A stretch of DNA of 64,000 nt from a virus, in IMG/VR virus record IMGVR_UViG_3300013126_000031, positions 1 through 64,000 of that record, one strand, 5' to 3'. Each line of letters opens with the position of its first letter. Position 1 is the first letter of the stretch. Positions 14,095 through 22,645 of the stretch are shown here, one piece after another. The notes below the pieces were generated by a model. It did not search any database, had not been told where the DNA came from, and saw only the letters and a list, made by a program, of their open reading frames with translations. The translations under genes and the position numbers were made by a program.

Positions 14095-15046
14095 CTAAAC
14101 ATTTTACTTTCCAACCATTAGTTGATTTATTTTTACTTTTTAATTTAAAATTAATAACACCATCAATTATATTTTCTTTTCTAGGGTATTGTAACCCATT
14201 TTTATTAAAAAATTCTCTGAAATTAAACGTTTTATATGTTTTACCATCTAAATCAGTTATTATCCATCTTTTGGATGTAGTGCTACCAAACTCACCATTT
14301 TTTAACCTAATATCATCTTTGTGTATTCTATGAAAATTACCATCCCAATCTTTAGCTGTAATAAATCCAATTCTTATTTCAGATAATTTATTTTTTAGTT
14401 CAGCACTATGTTTTCTACCTTTATTATGGTGTTTGTATTTGTCTTTATTATTATTAAACTCTTCTTTAGTTATCATTTTTTTATTATTAGTTTCTAATTC
14501 TATAACTGAAACTAAACCAACTGTATGTCCAGAAAGGTTTATATCAGAATCAAAAACTTCTTTAGAAACTCTAACTTTTTCATTTGTTAATACATTAATA
14601 GCGACAACTTCATTGGTTTTACCATACATTGGATTGTCTTCACCATACATAGGGGTCAATTTATGATATTTACCTTTTTCATGGTTGTCTTTAGCTATTT
14701 TTGATAACATTGTTTTGTGTTCATCTGTAATCATCATACCAAAAAAACCATTTATATTAGCTAAAGATTCATTCATATACTCATTTGACTTAACAACATT
14801 TCGTTCTTTTTGAACCCTCAATTCTTCAGCTAAAGCATCTTGTCTAGTTCCATGATAACTTAATATTTCCGATTTAAAAAGTTCTCTATTGTTTTTAACT
14901 TCTATCTCAAAAATACTTTTCCATCTTTTAGATTTAACACTACCTAAATAACCTTTATTAATTTTTTCCATACTAGTAGACCCAATATAATATTTTGGTA
15001 ACTTATTACCGCTATATGTAACTAAATAAACAACATATTTTCCCAT
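14087..15046 (-). CDS. GIY-YIG homing endonuclease
   Basis: Start taken at 15046 (MGKYVVYLVTYSGNKLPKYY), which follows a late-type box at about 15048-15072; the frame is open 16 codons further. VVYLV and YYIGS are the GIY-YIG strands. Two short repeats (PMYGEDNPMYGKTN) and a C-terminal WIITDLDGKTYKTFNFREF module are typical DNA-binding parts of these nucleases. It sits between the RNA ligase and a hypothetical gene with an 8-nt overlap. Confidence 0.85.
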   Translation of the reverse strand: MGKYVVYLVTYSGNKLPKYYIGSTSMEKINKGYLGSVKSKRWKSIFEIEVKNNRELFKSEILSYHGTRQDALAEELRVQKERNVVKSNEYMNESLANINGFFGMMITDEHKTMLSKIAKDNHEKGKYHKLTPMYGEDNPMYGKTNEVVAINVLTNEKVRVSKEVFDSDINLSGHTVGLVSVIELETNNKKMITKEEFNNNKDKYKHHNKGRKHSAELKNKLSEIRIGFITAKDWDGNFHRIHKDDIRLKNGEFGSTTSKRWIITDLDGKTYKTFNFREFFNKNGLQYPRKENIIDGVINFKLKSKNKSTNGWKVKCLDE

Positions 15047-15095
15047 AATTAAACTATTTATTAATAAATATCTAGGTATTGTATGGAAAGACAAA

Positions 15096-15938
15096 CTATT
15101 TTAAAGAAAATTTAATAAAATTAACACCATTAGGACTTTTAAGACGTTTTTCTTTGAAAATAGATTTTAATTTATCTTTAATCGGGTTGGTAAAATTGGG
15201 TAATGATTCATTTTCAAACCAAATATTTCCATTTTCATCTTCATATGCAGTATTGTTTTCTAAAACAGAGAAACCAAAATGTTTAGCAACTGGACATTCT
15301 TCCTCAACAGCAATAGTCAATTCAGATAACTGATTTTGTACCAATTGTGGCATGTTAAAATCGATATCGATTGAGTGTGTAGAAAAGTCATCGATATTGT
15401 AAATTTTAGCATCATTATCCTTCAAATAAGAATAATCAACCCAATATGCTGGATTAGCTTTCAATTCTTCTTCAGTTTCAGTGTGTGGTGTAATTTTAAC
15501 ACCAAAAATAAAGAATGATTTAGGTAAGTTAGTAACACCAACACCTTTTTGAATATTAGCACCAGCCCACTCACCGTAAATGGTGATTGTATTTTTATGC
15601 GTGTCGATATTTTCATTTACCGCCACATCATGAAATAATCTCATGAATTCAACTTCATGTGAATGAGCAAAAAATGCAAACCCAGCATTATCTTTTTCTG
15701 GTGTGATGATATTCTCACGTGATTGAGCCCACATACCAGATGGCGCATTATATGAAACAGCAGCGTTAGTACCATGTATTTTCACAGTACCTTTGAATGC
15801 AATCGTTGGTTTTGGTAACGTTGGGTCATAGATTGCTTCTCCGTTATCATCTAAACCAACAAAATTATAATGTCTATTGATATTAGAAATTACTGTTCTA
15901 AATTGTTCAATAGATGGAAATTTAATCATTTTTTTCAT
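15096..15938 (-). CDS. rnlB: RNA ligase, T4 Rnl2 family
   Basis: A 280-residue nucleotidyltransferase with motif I at residues 51-58 (TVKIHGTN; K53 would be the adenylated lysine) and motif III-like IYGEWAG. This matches Rnl2-type ligases that seal 3'-OH/5'-phosphate nicks in RNA duplexes. It is followed by the homing endonuclease and preceded 10 nt upstream by the DNA ligase gene, forming a ligase pair. Confidence 0.9.
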   Translation of the reverse strand: MKKMIKFPSIEQFRTVISNINRHYNFVGLDDNGEAIYDPTLPKPTIAFKGTVKIHGTNAAVSYNAPSGMWAQSRENIITPEKDNAGFAFFAHSHEVEFMRLFHDVAVNENIDTHKNTITIYGEWAGANIQKGVGVTNLPKSFFIFGVKITPHTETEEELKANPAYWVDYSYLKDNDAKIYNIDDFSTHSIDIDFNMPQLVQNQLSELTIAVEEECPVAKHFGFSVLENNTAYEDENGNIWFENESLPNFTNPIKDKLKSIFKEKRLKSPNGVNFIKFSLK

Positions 15939-15947
15939 TTTTTTATT

Positions 15948-17342
15948 TTAAACAGTTAAACCTATTGCTGCATTTTGTATTTCAATACACTCGTCAAGTG
16001 AGTTAGCTTCTGATTTGTCATCTCTAAAGTGTTTAAACGCTGGATATAACAACGAGTAAGCACCAGTATGGTCAAAAGATAACCCAGAACACTTAACTTC
16101 AATAATTGTACCTAATAACTTATCTTGATTTTCTGTAATTTCAGTCATAAGTGCTTCAGTTAACCCTTGTGGTCTTGTTTTTAACTTACCACATGATGTT
16201 TCAGCATTAAAAGAACTGATTACATTCTCGTTTTTCGTACCTTTAGTACCATAATTAAACCCAGTTATAACCAAATCCAATGTTAATTCCAACTTCATCT
16301 TGATTTGATGTGTTGGTTTACCATCTTTCCATTCACCATCGTAAGCTTTTAAGATAGTCCCTTCTTCACCACGACCCAAAATCTCTTGGAAATGGTTCAT
16401 AGCTTCTTCATATGTGTTAACAACCGTACCCTCTACGATAGATACACGTGTTACATCGATTGCTTTTAACGCTCTGTTTAATTCAATAGCACGTTTGCTG
16501 TATGGTACAGTAGATTTAGCATCAAAATACTCATCAACACTAATTCTATCCCATACTGTATATCGTATTTTAGATAAAGCTTCATCAAAATCACCATGTT
16601 TTTCAACAAACGCTGATAATTTCTTTTCGTTTTCCTTATCAGTACGACTATCTCTCTTACCACAGATGTCAATTATAGATGCAATAATACCGTTTGACTC
16701 ATAACGTGGTATACCATCCATTGTTAACTCACCATTTAAGACACAATCCTCTAGTTGTGCAAGTTCTTCAGCAAATTTAGCACCAGTCACAATAGTAGGT
16801 TCACCTTGTCTTGACTCCAATTCAACCTCACCATTTCTAATAACAGCGTTACAGTAACGACCATCCATTTTTACTTGTGATATACCTTTACCACCTTTTT
16901 CAAAAATCTTACGTGCTTTTTTCTCATCAAATGATACAGCACCCATGTATGGTGTTTCTTCAATCAACCCTTTAAATAGTTTGTTGATAAAAGTTGTACC
17001 CATACCAATTTTACAATCTTTATCGATAATACGTTCAATGATATACGCATCATCAGCAGATACATTCTCTAACCAAATTGTTAACTTATCAATTGCATTC
17101 TGACCAGTAATATCACGGTTTGCAATTTCCATAAGCATACCCAACGCTTGTTCCAATGTCCAAGACACTTCATTATGTGTGTATTCTGGTACTCGTTTGA
17201 TGTAAAACTTAACTCGTTTAGAGTTAGCCATATAAAGTACTCGTCTTAACAACTCATTGTCAGTGTATTTCTTTAATACATCAATCTTAGCATTGTTACC
17301 ACTTGTTGATGCAATTTCGTCAAAGATTTCTTTAATTGTCAT
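15948..17342 (-). CDS. ATP-dependent DNA ligase (T4 gp30-like)
   Basis: 464 residues with motif I QVKMDGRYCN (K158 adenylated), ELTMDG as motif III-like, and a C-terminal EVKCSGLSFD with the OB-fold motif. Size and layout match T4-type ligases, which join Okazaki fragments and repair nicks. Promoter with -7 TACATTTG at about 17362-17371. It shares an operon with the Rnl2-like gene. Confidence 0.92.
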   Translation of the reverse strand: MTIKEIFDEIASTSGNNAKIDVLKKYTDNELLRRVLYMANSKRVKFYIKRVPEYTHNEVSWTLEQALGMLMEIANRDITGQNAIDKLTIWLENVSADDAYIIERIIDKDCKIGMGTTFINKLFKGLIEETPYMGAVSFDEKKARKIFEKGGKGISQVKMDGRYCNAVIRNGEVELESRQGEPTIVTGAKFAEELAQLEDCVLNGELTMDGIPRYESNGIIASIIDICGKRDSRTDKENEKKLSAFVEKHGDFDEALSKIRYTVWDRISVDEYFDAKSTVPYSKRAIELNRALKAIDVTRVSIVEGTVVNTYEEAMNHFQEILGRGEEGTILKAYDGEWKDGKPTHQIKMKLELTLDLVITGFNYGTKGTKNENVISSFNAETSCGKLKTRPQGLTEALMTEITENQDKLLGTIIEVKCSGLSFDHTGAYSLLYPAFKHFRDDKSEANSLDECIEIQNAAIGLTV

Positions 17343-17375
17343 ATGTTTTTAATTTTATAATACAAATGTATAAAA

Positions 17376-17885
17376 TTAATTTGATTCCACCAAATTTATT
17401 TTCAATAATTTTTCTAAATGTTCCCACAATTTGTGTGCTGAAACGGGAGTGCTCAAATACAAAGCACCCTTAAACTCTTGATATTCTTTAGCATACATAT
17501 CAATTTTACCACCATGTTCAATGTTAGCAATTCTATCAGCTAACTTTAAAATAACAGCATCTGGATTACTAGCAGTCTTTGGAAGGGTTTTTGATTTCTT
17601 CTCTTTACGGTTTCTACCTAACTCATCGGTTACACAATAAACCATTTCGGCAATTTCCTCACCAAAATGTCTTTTCACATCATTGTAACTTAATCCAGTA
17701 TCCTCTAGGATATCATGTAAATAACCAGCTATAATGAATTTACCAGAATAACCGAATCTTTTTAATACATCAACAACATCATCCAAATGTTTTTCGTATG
17801 GAAACACTTCATCATACGTTTGTGAAGAATGAGCTCTCTTGGCTACCATTCTTGCTTCTCTGTAATTCTTCTCACTATAAGTCAT
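17376..17885 (-). CDS. MESH1/SpoT-like alarmone hydrolase
   Basis: A 169-residue HD-domain protein with H33, LHDILEDT (HD at 57-58, ED at 61-62) and VILKLADRIANIEHG (D117). This is the order of the (p)ppGpp hydrolase domain of SpoT and of small alarmone hydrolases. It would remove (p)ppGpp, and so counter the stringent response or a toxic alarmone synthetase. Overlaps the next gene upstream by 4 nt. Confidence 0.85.
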   Translation of the reverse strand: MTYSEKNYREARMVAKRAHSSQTYDEVFPYEKHLDDVVDVLKRFGYSGKFIIAGYLHDILEDTGLSYNDVKRHFGEEIAEMVYCVTDELGRNRKEKKSKTLPKTASNPDAVILKLADRIANIEHGGKIDMYAKEYQEFKGALYLSTPVSAHKLWEHLEKLLKINLVESN

Positions 17886-18250
17886 AACTCTTTTTTTCTT
17901 TTTTCTTCGTGTGTATCACACAATGTTTTTATCCAACCACCATCTCTACGTTCACCTTTCTCACCACAAACTTCACATATCTCATATGATAATCTTTCGT
18001 ATGTTAATATTACTTCTTGCATCTCTGGTGTCGGTTCTTTTATGTAGAAATTAAGTCCACCAAACTTCTCTTTTGACAAATACATGTGTCTATCCCATCC
18101 CAATGATATAAGTTCATCTATGAGGTTCTTTAATAGCTGAAACCAACCCTCACCAACACCAAACACATATGGGTTAGTGCGGTTGACACCTCTCCAACTA
18201 TAAACACCACCAATCGATACTAGATATTCTTCAAATTGTTCTTTATTCAT
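17882..18250 (-). CDS. Conserved phage protein with CxxC
   Basis: 122 residues, starts MNKEQFEEYLVSIGGVYSWR. The C-terminal part reads CEVCGEKGERRDGGW and later LCDTHEE, which looks like a metal site. Contains GWDRHMYLSKEKFGGLNFYI, a stretch I associate with widespread phage hypotheticals. Coupled to the alarmone hydrolase gene. Function unknown. Confidence 0.7.
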   Translation of the reverse strand: MNKEQFEEYLVSIGGVYSWRGVNRTNPYVFGVGEGWFQLLKNLIDELISLGWDRHMYLSKEKFGGLNFYIKEPTPEMQEVILTYERLSYEICEVCGEKGERRDGGWIKTLCDTHEEKRKKEL

Positions 18251-18528
18251 TTTTTACTTTCTTTTAATATTCCCCAATAAGTCCCCAAAGTTCCCCCTAT
18301 CAAATAAGCTAATATGGGTAAAAATTCACCATGCATAATAGAATTACCACCGATAGACATAGAAACCAACCAAGCTAACCCAATACCATTGCCACTTATA
18401 ATTGCTGGTAGTATTCTTCTTTCAGATGTGTAAATAACATTGATTGTTCTCAAATATATAAACACTATCTGACTAACTAATACCACCAACGCAGATAAAT
18501 AAGGGTTAGATAAAATATAATTCATCAT
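18247..18528 (-). CDS. Small membrane protein
   Basis: Start taken at 18528 (MMNYILSNPYLSALVVLVSQ), just after the stop of the RNA ligase gene. Three hydrophobic segments are visible, about residues 10-27, 42-60 and 65-88. It looks like a small membrane accessory protein. Coupled to the downstream gene by a 4-nt overlap. Confidence 0.65.
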   Translation of the reverse strand: MMNYILSNPYLSALVVLVSQIVFIYLRTINVIYTSERRILPAIISGNGIGLAWLVSMSIGGNSIMHGEFLPILAYLIGGTLGTYWGILKESKK

Positions 18529-18529
18529 C

Positions 18530-19654
18530 TTATAACATCTTATATAACGTTTTATCGTCATAGTTAAACATAAAATCCTCAACAGATTCAATTTTACGGT
18601 CTTTCAACCCAAAATACAATCCAGTGAACATTTTCACATCATATTTCTCACAAACTTCAAAAACAGCTGCCGCATATTTTTTTTGTTCTTCTTTTGTTAC
18701 GTTTTTTGGTCTACGCAATTGTAATTCATCCCAAACAACATTCAATTTACCAACCAAAGCATCGTAAGATACTTTAAGACGTAAAAGTTCATCTTTTCTT
18801 TCTGGGAAAGTAGATGCAAATTCTTCTATCTCATTAGTTTTCACGATAGTCAATATATTGTGTTCAGCAGTTTTACCTTTCAAGTGGTGAACCGCAACAT
18901 ATGCTGGGTTTTTAACTTTAACACGATTGTCATTACCATCACGTACAACATACCCTTCTTCAGACCATGGCATACCTTCAAATGTTTTCAACAAGTGACC
19001 AATATTTGATGCGTTTATATCAAAAGATTTAACCAATGGTACACCTATTGATATAGCAACCATTTCTAAGTCTTTTCCAGACAACTCAACTAGTGTTTCT
19101 CTGTTTCTAACTGTCAACAATGTTGCAGATGATTCACCATGTGGTTTAACAACTATATTATATGGTGTAGTCAACTCAAAAACGTATATATAATCTTTAT
19201 TTAACAAACATTCGTTAAATGTATATTTGTTATTTAGAGTATCCCAAAACAAATCGTTAAATGTAGTACCATTTTTGTTGTTTACTTCACCTTCACCATT
19301 AGCAGTACCAGTAGTACCAGCATACCAAGTCATATCATGCCAGTCATAGTACACTTGTATCATAGTACCATCTAATTTTTCAAGTACTTGTGCTGTATTC
19401 CAATCTATTTTAGCAGCGTTTCCTTCTTCAGCGTTGAAGAATTTACGAAAAGCCAATGACATTACTTTCCATGTACCTTTTTCTAAGATGATTCCACGAC
19501 AATCTTGCATCTCTGGCAAAGCCATAAGAGTTGGAGATACTAATTGGTTATATTTTAGTAAAATTTTTGATGGGTAATGTTTACAAATTAAACTAAAATC
19601 ATTTATAGCTTTTTCCAAACCGTGTGTTCTTAAATAATTTTGTATAGCTAACAT
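18530..19654 (-). CDS. rnlA: RNA ligase, T4 Rnl1 family
   Basis: 374 residues with motif I LEKLDGTMIQ (K93) at the position known for T4 gp63/Rnl1, and a preceding CRGIILEKG segment as in that family. Rnl1 rejoins tRNA cut in the anticodon loop by host anticodon nucleases. Promoter with -7 box at about 19677-19685. Together with the kinase-phosphodiesterase at 20961 it would make a complete tRNA repair set. Confidence 0.9.
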   Translation of the reverse strand: MLAIQNYLRTHGLEKAINDFSLICKHYPSKILLKYNQLVSPTLMALPEMQDCRGIILEKGTWKVMSLAFRKFFNAEEGNAAKIDWNTAQVLEKLDGTMIQVYYDWHDMTWYAGTTGTANGEGEVNNKNGTTFNDLFWDTLNNKYTFNECLLNKDYIYVFELTTPYNIVVKPHGESSATLLTVRNRETLVELSGKDLEMVAISIGVPLVKSFDINASNIGHLLKTFEGMPWSEEGYVVRDGNDNRVKVKNPAYVAVHHLKGKTAEHNILTIVKTNEIEEFASTFPERKDELLRLKVSYDALVGKLNVVWDELQLRRPKNVTKEEQKKYAAAVFEVCEKYDVKMFTGLYFGLKDRKIESVEDFMFNYDDKTLYKML

Positions 19655-19719
19655 ACTTTTGATTTTAAATGTTAGACAAATGTAGTAGTAATATTTTAAT
19701 AAAACAAATAAAAGGATGA

Positions 19720-20073
19720 TTATTTTTCATCATCGTTTTTATCGTTATCTTTTTTTCTCATCTTATTGATTTTCTTGACGAACTCTTCATAAGTTTCATC
19801 ATCTAATCTTTGATTAAACAAATCCTTTATTGGATTTTGTTCCTCATGCATAGCATCTAATATCTTTTTTGATGAAAACATGGATACCAAGTCCGAAAAC
19901 TTAAAAATATCATCATCACCACCAATCAACAAACCACTCATAAAGATTAAAATAGTGCCAACTTGAGCTAATGCTATATCTTTGTTTTCTCTACCTTCAT
20001 TCATTAGAGATTGACCCATTTTCATGAATTTGGCACTCAAATCCAATCTTCTATCGATTTCTTTTCCTTTCAT
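19720..20073 (-). CDS. Hypothetical protein, possible one-TM, charged tail
   Basis: Start taken at 20073 (MKGKEIDRRLDLSAKFMKMG), after the stop of the Nudix gene. A hydrophobic stretch (VGTILIFMSGLLIGG) is followed by acidic and then alternating K/D residues at the C-terminus. No family recognised. Confidence 0.6.
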   Translation of the reverse strand: MKGKEIDRRLDLSAKFMKMGQSLMNEGRENKDIALAQVGTILIFMSGLLIGGDDDIFKFSDLVSMFSSKKILDAMHEEQNPIKDLFNQRLDDETYEEFVKKINKMRKKDNDKNDDEK

Positions 20074-20108
20074 AAAACTATTTTTAACAAATATACTAAA
20101 TAAAACTA

Positions 20109-20765
20109 TTACTTGCAATAATAACTTGAATCGATTCTGATAGTAACACCATATTTTCTGGATAATGCATCTAACCTAGTATCAAGTTTCTTATCTTCAC
20201 CGAATGTTTCTTCCAATTCACCCATTTCATCAACAAAATAAATCACGTATGAATTATCACCCCATGATTTTCTTACGAACTCAACTTTTATCTCACCTTT
20301 GAAATGTTCGTTAATCGCTTTTGAAACATCTTCTTTTATAGCTTTAACATCTACATTGTATTTGTATTGAATACCCATGTCATTCATAGATTCAGACACT
20401 AATTTGTTGTATTTACCAAATCTACCGTTCACCAAAACTTCCATTGGTTGCCATTTAACAACATGTGGTTCATTATGGTCTATTGTACCAGAATAATCAG
20501 CCAAATAAGTGAAACCCATAAAACCATCTTTATGAATTGCAAATATAAGTCTTAGGTTGGTGACATCTAAACCAGTTTCTTCTTTGGTTTCACGAATAGC
20601 TGTGACTTTAGGGTCTTGACCATCTTCTGGGTCCATCTTACCTCCAGGTAATCCAAAATCATTGTGGTCGTCTTTTCTAGAAACGCCTAAAATATATCCC
20701 TCTGGGTTAATCAAAACTACTTGTGCTGAAACTTTAATATCTTTATCAATCATCATATCTTTCAA
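20109..20765 (-). CDS. Nudix hydrolase with C-terminal extension
   Basis: The Nudix box reads GGKMDPEDGQDPKVTAIRET followed by KEETGLD, with a small insertion relative to the consensus. The N-terminal strand VSAQVVLINPEGYILGVSRK is typical. About 80 further residues follow the domain. It would hydrolyse a nucleoside diphosphate derivative; the substrate is not predictable. Overlaps the upstream gene by 20 nt. Confidence 0.85.
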   Translation of the reverse strand: MKDMMIDKDIKVSAQVVLINPEGYILGVSRKDDHNDFGLPGGKMDPEDGQDPKVTAIRETKEETGLDVTNLRLIFAIHKDGFMGFTYLADYSGTIDHNEPHVVKWQPMEVLVNGRFGKYNKLVSESMNDMGIQYKYNVDVKAIKEDVSKAINEHFKGEIKVEFVRKSWGDNSYVIYFVDEMGELEETFGEDKKLDTRLDALSRKYGVTIRIDSSYYCK

Positions 20766-20964
20766 ACTTTGTTATTTTTAAATTAGAGTCAATGAAAATA
20801 TCCGCAATATTTAATATTTCTCTAACATGGAAAATCTCAGTTTTAACATCACAAAGAATGTTATTATCTGGAACAAATTTTATTTTGTAAAGGTTCCCTT
20901 CAATCCATAATACCTCAGCATATACTAACCCCCATCCTTTTAAATGTAATTTAACGTCACTCAT
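20746..20964 (-). CDS. Hypothetical protein, 72 aa
   Basis: MSDVKLHLKGWGLVYAEVLW suggests a small beta-barrel-like protein. It overlaps both neighbours, the RNA-repair enzyme upstream by 4 nt and the Nudix gene downstream, so all three are one operon. Confidence 0.6.
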   Translation of the reverse strand: MSDVKLHLKGWGLVYAEVLWIEGNLYKIKFVPDNNILCDVKTEIFHVREILNIADIFIDSNLKITKFERYDD

Positions 20965-21893
20965 TGTTTTTTGATTTCAGAAACAACTCCATTAACCATA
21001 AATTTCTTAATGGGTTGCCATTTTGTTATTTGATTACTCATTGCTGGTTTACCACCATCTGGATTAACCGCAATAGTAATGTGTGGTGTTTCATTTTTAG
21101 ATTGGTAACCACTAACCTTTACAGCCATAGCCATATCAGATAAACCTAATTCACCAACAGTTAAAGTAACTTGTTTACCTAAATCAGTTTTATCTTTAAG
21201 TTCACCCAAATTTATTGTCATATGATGAGCAATTACTTTCCACCCCTCTGGTATTCTATCACCAATCATATCTAACAATGTTGTTCTAGATTGATTATCC
21301 AACAATACACAAGAGTACAACACATCAGATTGTTTGTACATATCTTTCGAGTCTAAAACACTTTTAAGCGTAAGAGGACCTTGAGCTGTATGACTAGCTA
21401 TCATGGCTTCAATCTTTTCTAAAGGTACACCGTGTGCGTTTCTTTTAGCCAACTCAGCTGCCTCTAAACCAGCAGTACCTATATCGACAAATTTAATGTT
21501 GTTATCAGCATAACCCATTTCCAACGCAGCCACAATATAAGCTTTGGACTCATTTTGTTTTATATTTGTATTGTCTATGATTACTGGACTAATACCAGAT
21601 TTCATAGATGCAATAGCATTCTTTAAATTTGTTGAGTGAGCTCTACTTAATGGTGTAAAATCTTTAGATGCTATCATCTTAGCAAAAAATTCATTGTAAT
21701 CACCACCAGCTTCAATAACATCATCAGTCGAGTGTATTTTACCTTGACCAACAAGTGACTTAGCTTTTGTTGATTTTCCAGCACCTGGGATTCCACGCAT
21801 AACAATGAGTTGTTGATTAGGTTTTGTTACTGTAACACCTAGGATATTTTTGGACATAGATTCCCTTAATATTTGTTTAATATTTTCTTTCAT
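20961..21893 (-). CDS. Polynucleotide kinase fused to 2H cyclic phosphodiesterase
   Basis: Residues 30-180 are a P-loop kinase (MRGIPGAGKST, K40; IIDNTNIKQNES). Residues 195-310 have two HxT motifs, HHMTINLG at 223 and PHITIAV at 270, the signature of 2H phosphodiesterases such as the CPD domain of fungal tRNA ligase. The fusion can open a 2',3'-cyclic phosphate and phosphorylate a 5'-OH, which are the healing steps before Rnl1 sealing. The N-terminus MKENIKQILRESMS resembles a capsid-targeting peptide. Promoter -7 box at about 21896-21904. Confidence 0.85.
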   Translation of the reverse strand: MKENIKQILRESMSKNILGVTVTKPNQQLIVMRGIPGAGKSTKAKSLVGQGKIHSTDDVIEAGGDYNEFFAKMIASKDFTPLSRAHSTNLKNAIASMKSGISPVIIDNTNIKQNESKAYIVAALEMGYADNNIKFVDIGTAGLEAAELAKRNAHGVPLEKIEAMIASHTAQGPLTLKSVLDSKDMYKQSDVLYSCVLLDNQSRTTLLDMIGDRIPEGWKVIAHHMTINLGELKDKTDLGKQVTLTVGELGLSDMAMAVKVSGYQSKNETPHITIAVNPDGGKPAMSNQITKWQPIKKFMVNGVVSEIKKQ

Positions 21894-21942
21894 ATCGCAA
21901 ATGTATGGATTATTTTTTAATTAGACAAATTTTTTGATGAAA

Positions 21943-22611
21943 TTATGAATAATATTCATCATAAATGTCTTGGGTTAAGCCGAAATCAACAATAACAATA
22001 ATATCCTCACCATTTCTATTAACAATACCATATGAGTTTAATCTCATTAAATCACCAGCTGGTGAATCAGTATTTAACATAAATTCACAAATAGTTTGTG
22101 TAAATTGATTTTCATCTAGTATTTCTTTGTGTGCTTCAGTCATATCATAAAAAGGTTTTCTACCTTTGTTTGTTAATTCAAAATTTTTAAGATATCTACC
22201 AAATTCATCAAAGTTAATACCTTCTAATCTTTGGAAATCAGATTTCTTAACTTTTTTAGCCAACTCCATTTCCACCCATAAATCATCTGGGTGATATTCA
22301 ATAGTTCTAGCTAATATTTCATCAAAATAACTATCGCCACCCCATTGTATTTCGGTAGAACATTGAGCCAAACCTTTAGCGTTCTTAGCTAATTTTAATA
22401 CTTTGGTATCGTCAACTAAATAAACTATTCTTGATGAACCAGAAGAAATTTTTCTTAAATGCTCATTACAATATTTAATTCTTTGAGTAAAATTTGTTAA
22501 CGATTTAAATTCGTCCATATTAAAACTTGATGGATATTCTTCACTCATGAACCTTTCAATAAGGTTATATGTCATTTCTTCAGAAATTCTTTTTTTAATA
22601 AAATCTTTCAT
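21943..22611 (-). CDS. Protein-kinase-like fold protein
   Basis: Residues 36-66 hold a glycine-rich loop (ISSGSSRIVYLVDD) and VLKLAKNA with a candidate ATP lysine; near the C-terminus IIVIVDFGLT looks like the metal-binding DFG. A clear HRD motif is missing, so activity is uncertain. The N-terminus (MKDFIKKRISEEM) is of the shared capsid-targeting type with an ISE pattern, and an ATATTTATA box lies at 22636-22644. It may be a packaged kinase-like effector. Confidence 0.6.
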   Translation of the reverse strand: MKDFIKKRISEEMTYNLIERFMSEEYPSSFNMDEFKSLTNFTQRIKYCNEHLRKISSGSSRIVYLVDDTKVLKLAKNAKGLAQCSTEIQWGGDSYFDEILARTIEYHPDDLWVEMELAKKVKKSDFQRLEGINFDEFGRYLKNFELTNKGRKPFYDMTEAHKEILDENQFTQTICEFMLNTDSPAGDLMRLNSYGIVNRNGEDIIVIVDFGLTQDIYDEYYS

Positions 22612-22635
22612 TGTATTTTTTATTATATTTTTTAT

Positions 22636-22644
22636 TATAAATAT
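22636..22644 (-). promoter_or_regulatory. ATATTTATA late-type box
   Basis: Minus strand ATATTTATAATAAAAA lies 25 nt before the start of the kinase-like gene. Confidence 0.5.
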
Positions 22645-22645
22645 C

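Noticed and set aside
18247-18591. Longer start for the membrane protein
   Set aside because: The extra residues overlap the end of the RNA ligase gene by more than 60 nt; the ATGATG just after its stop is better.
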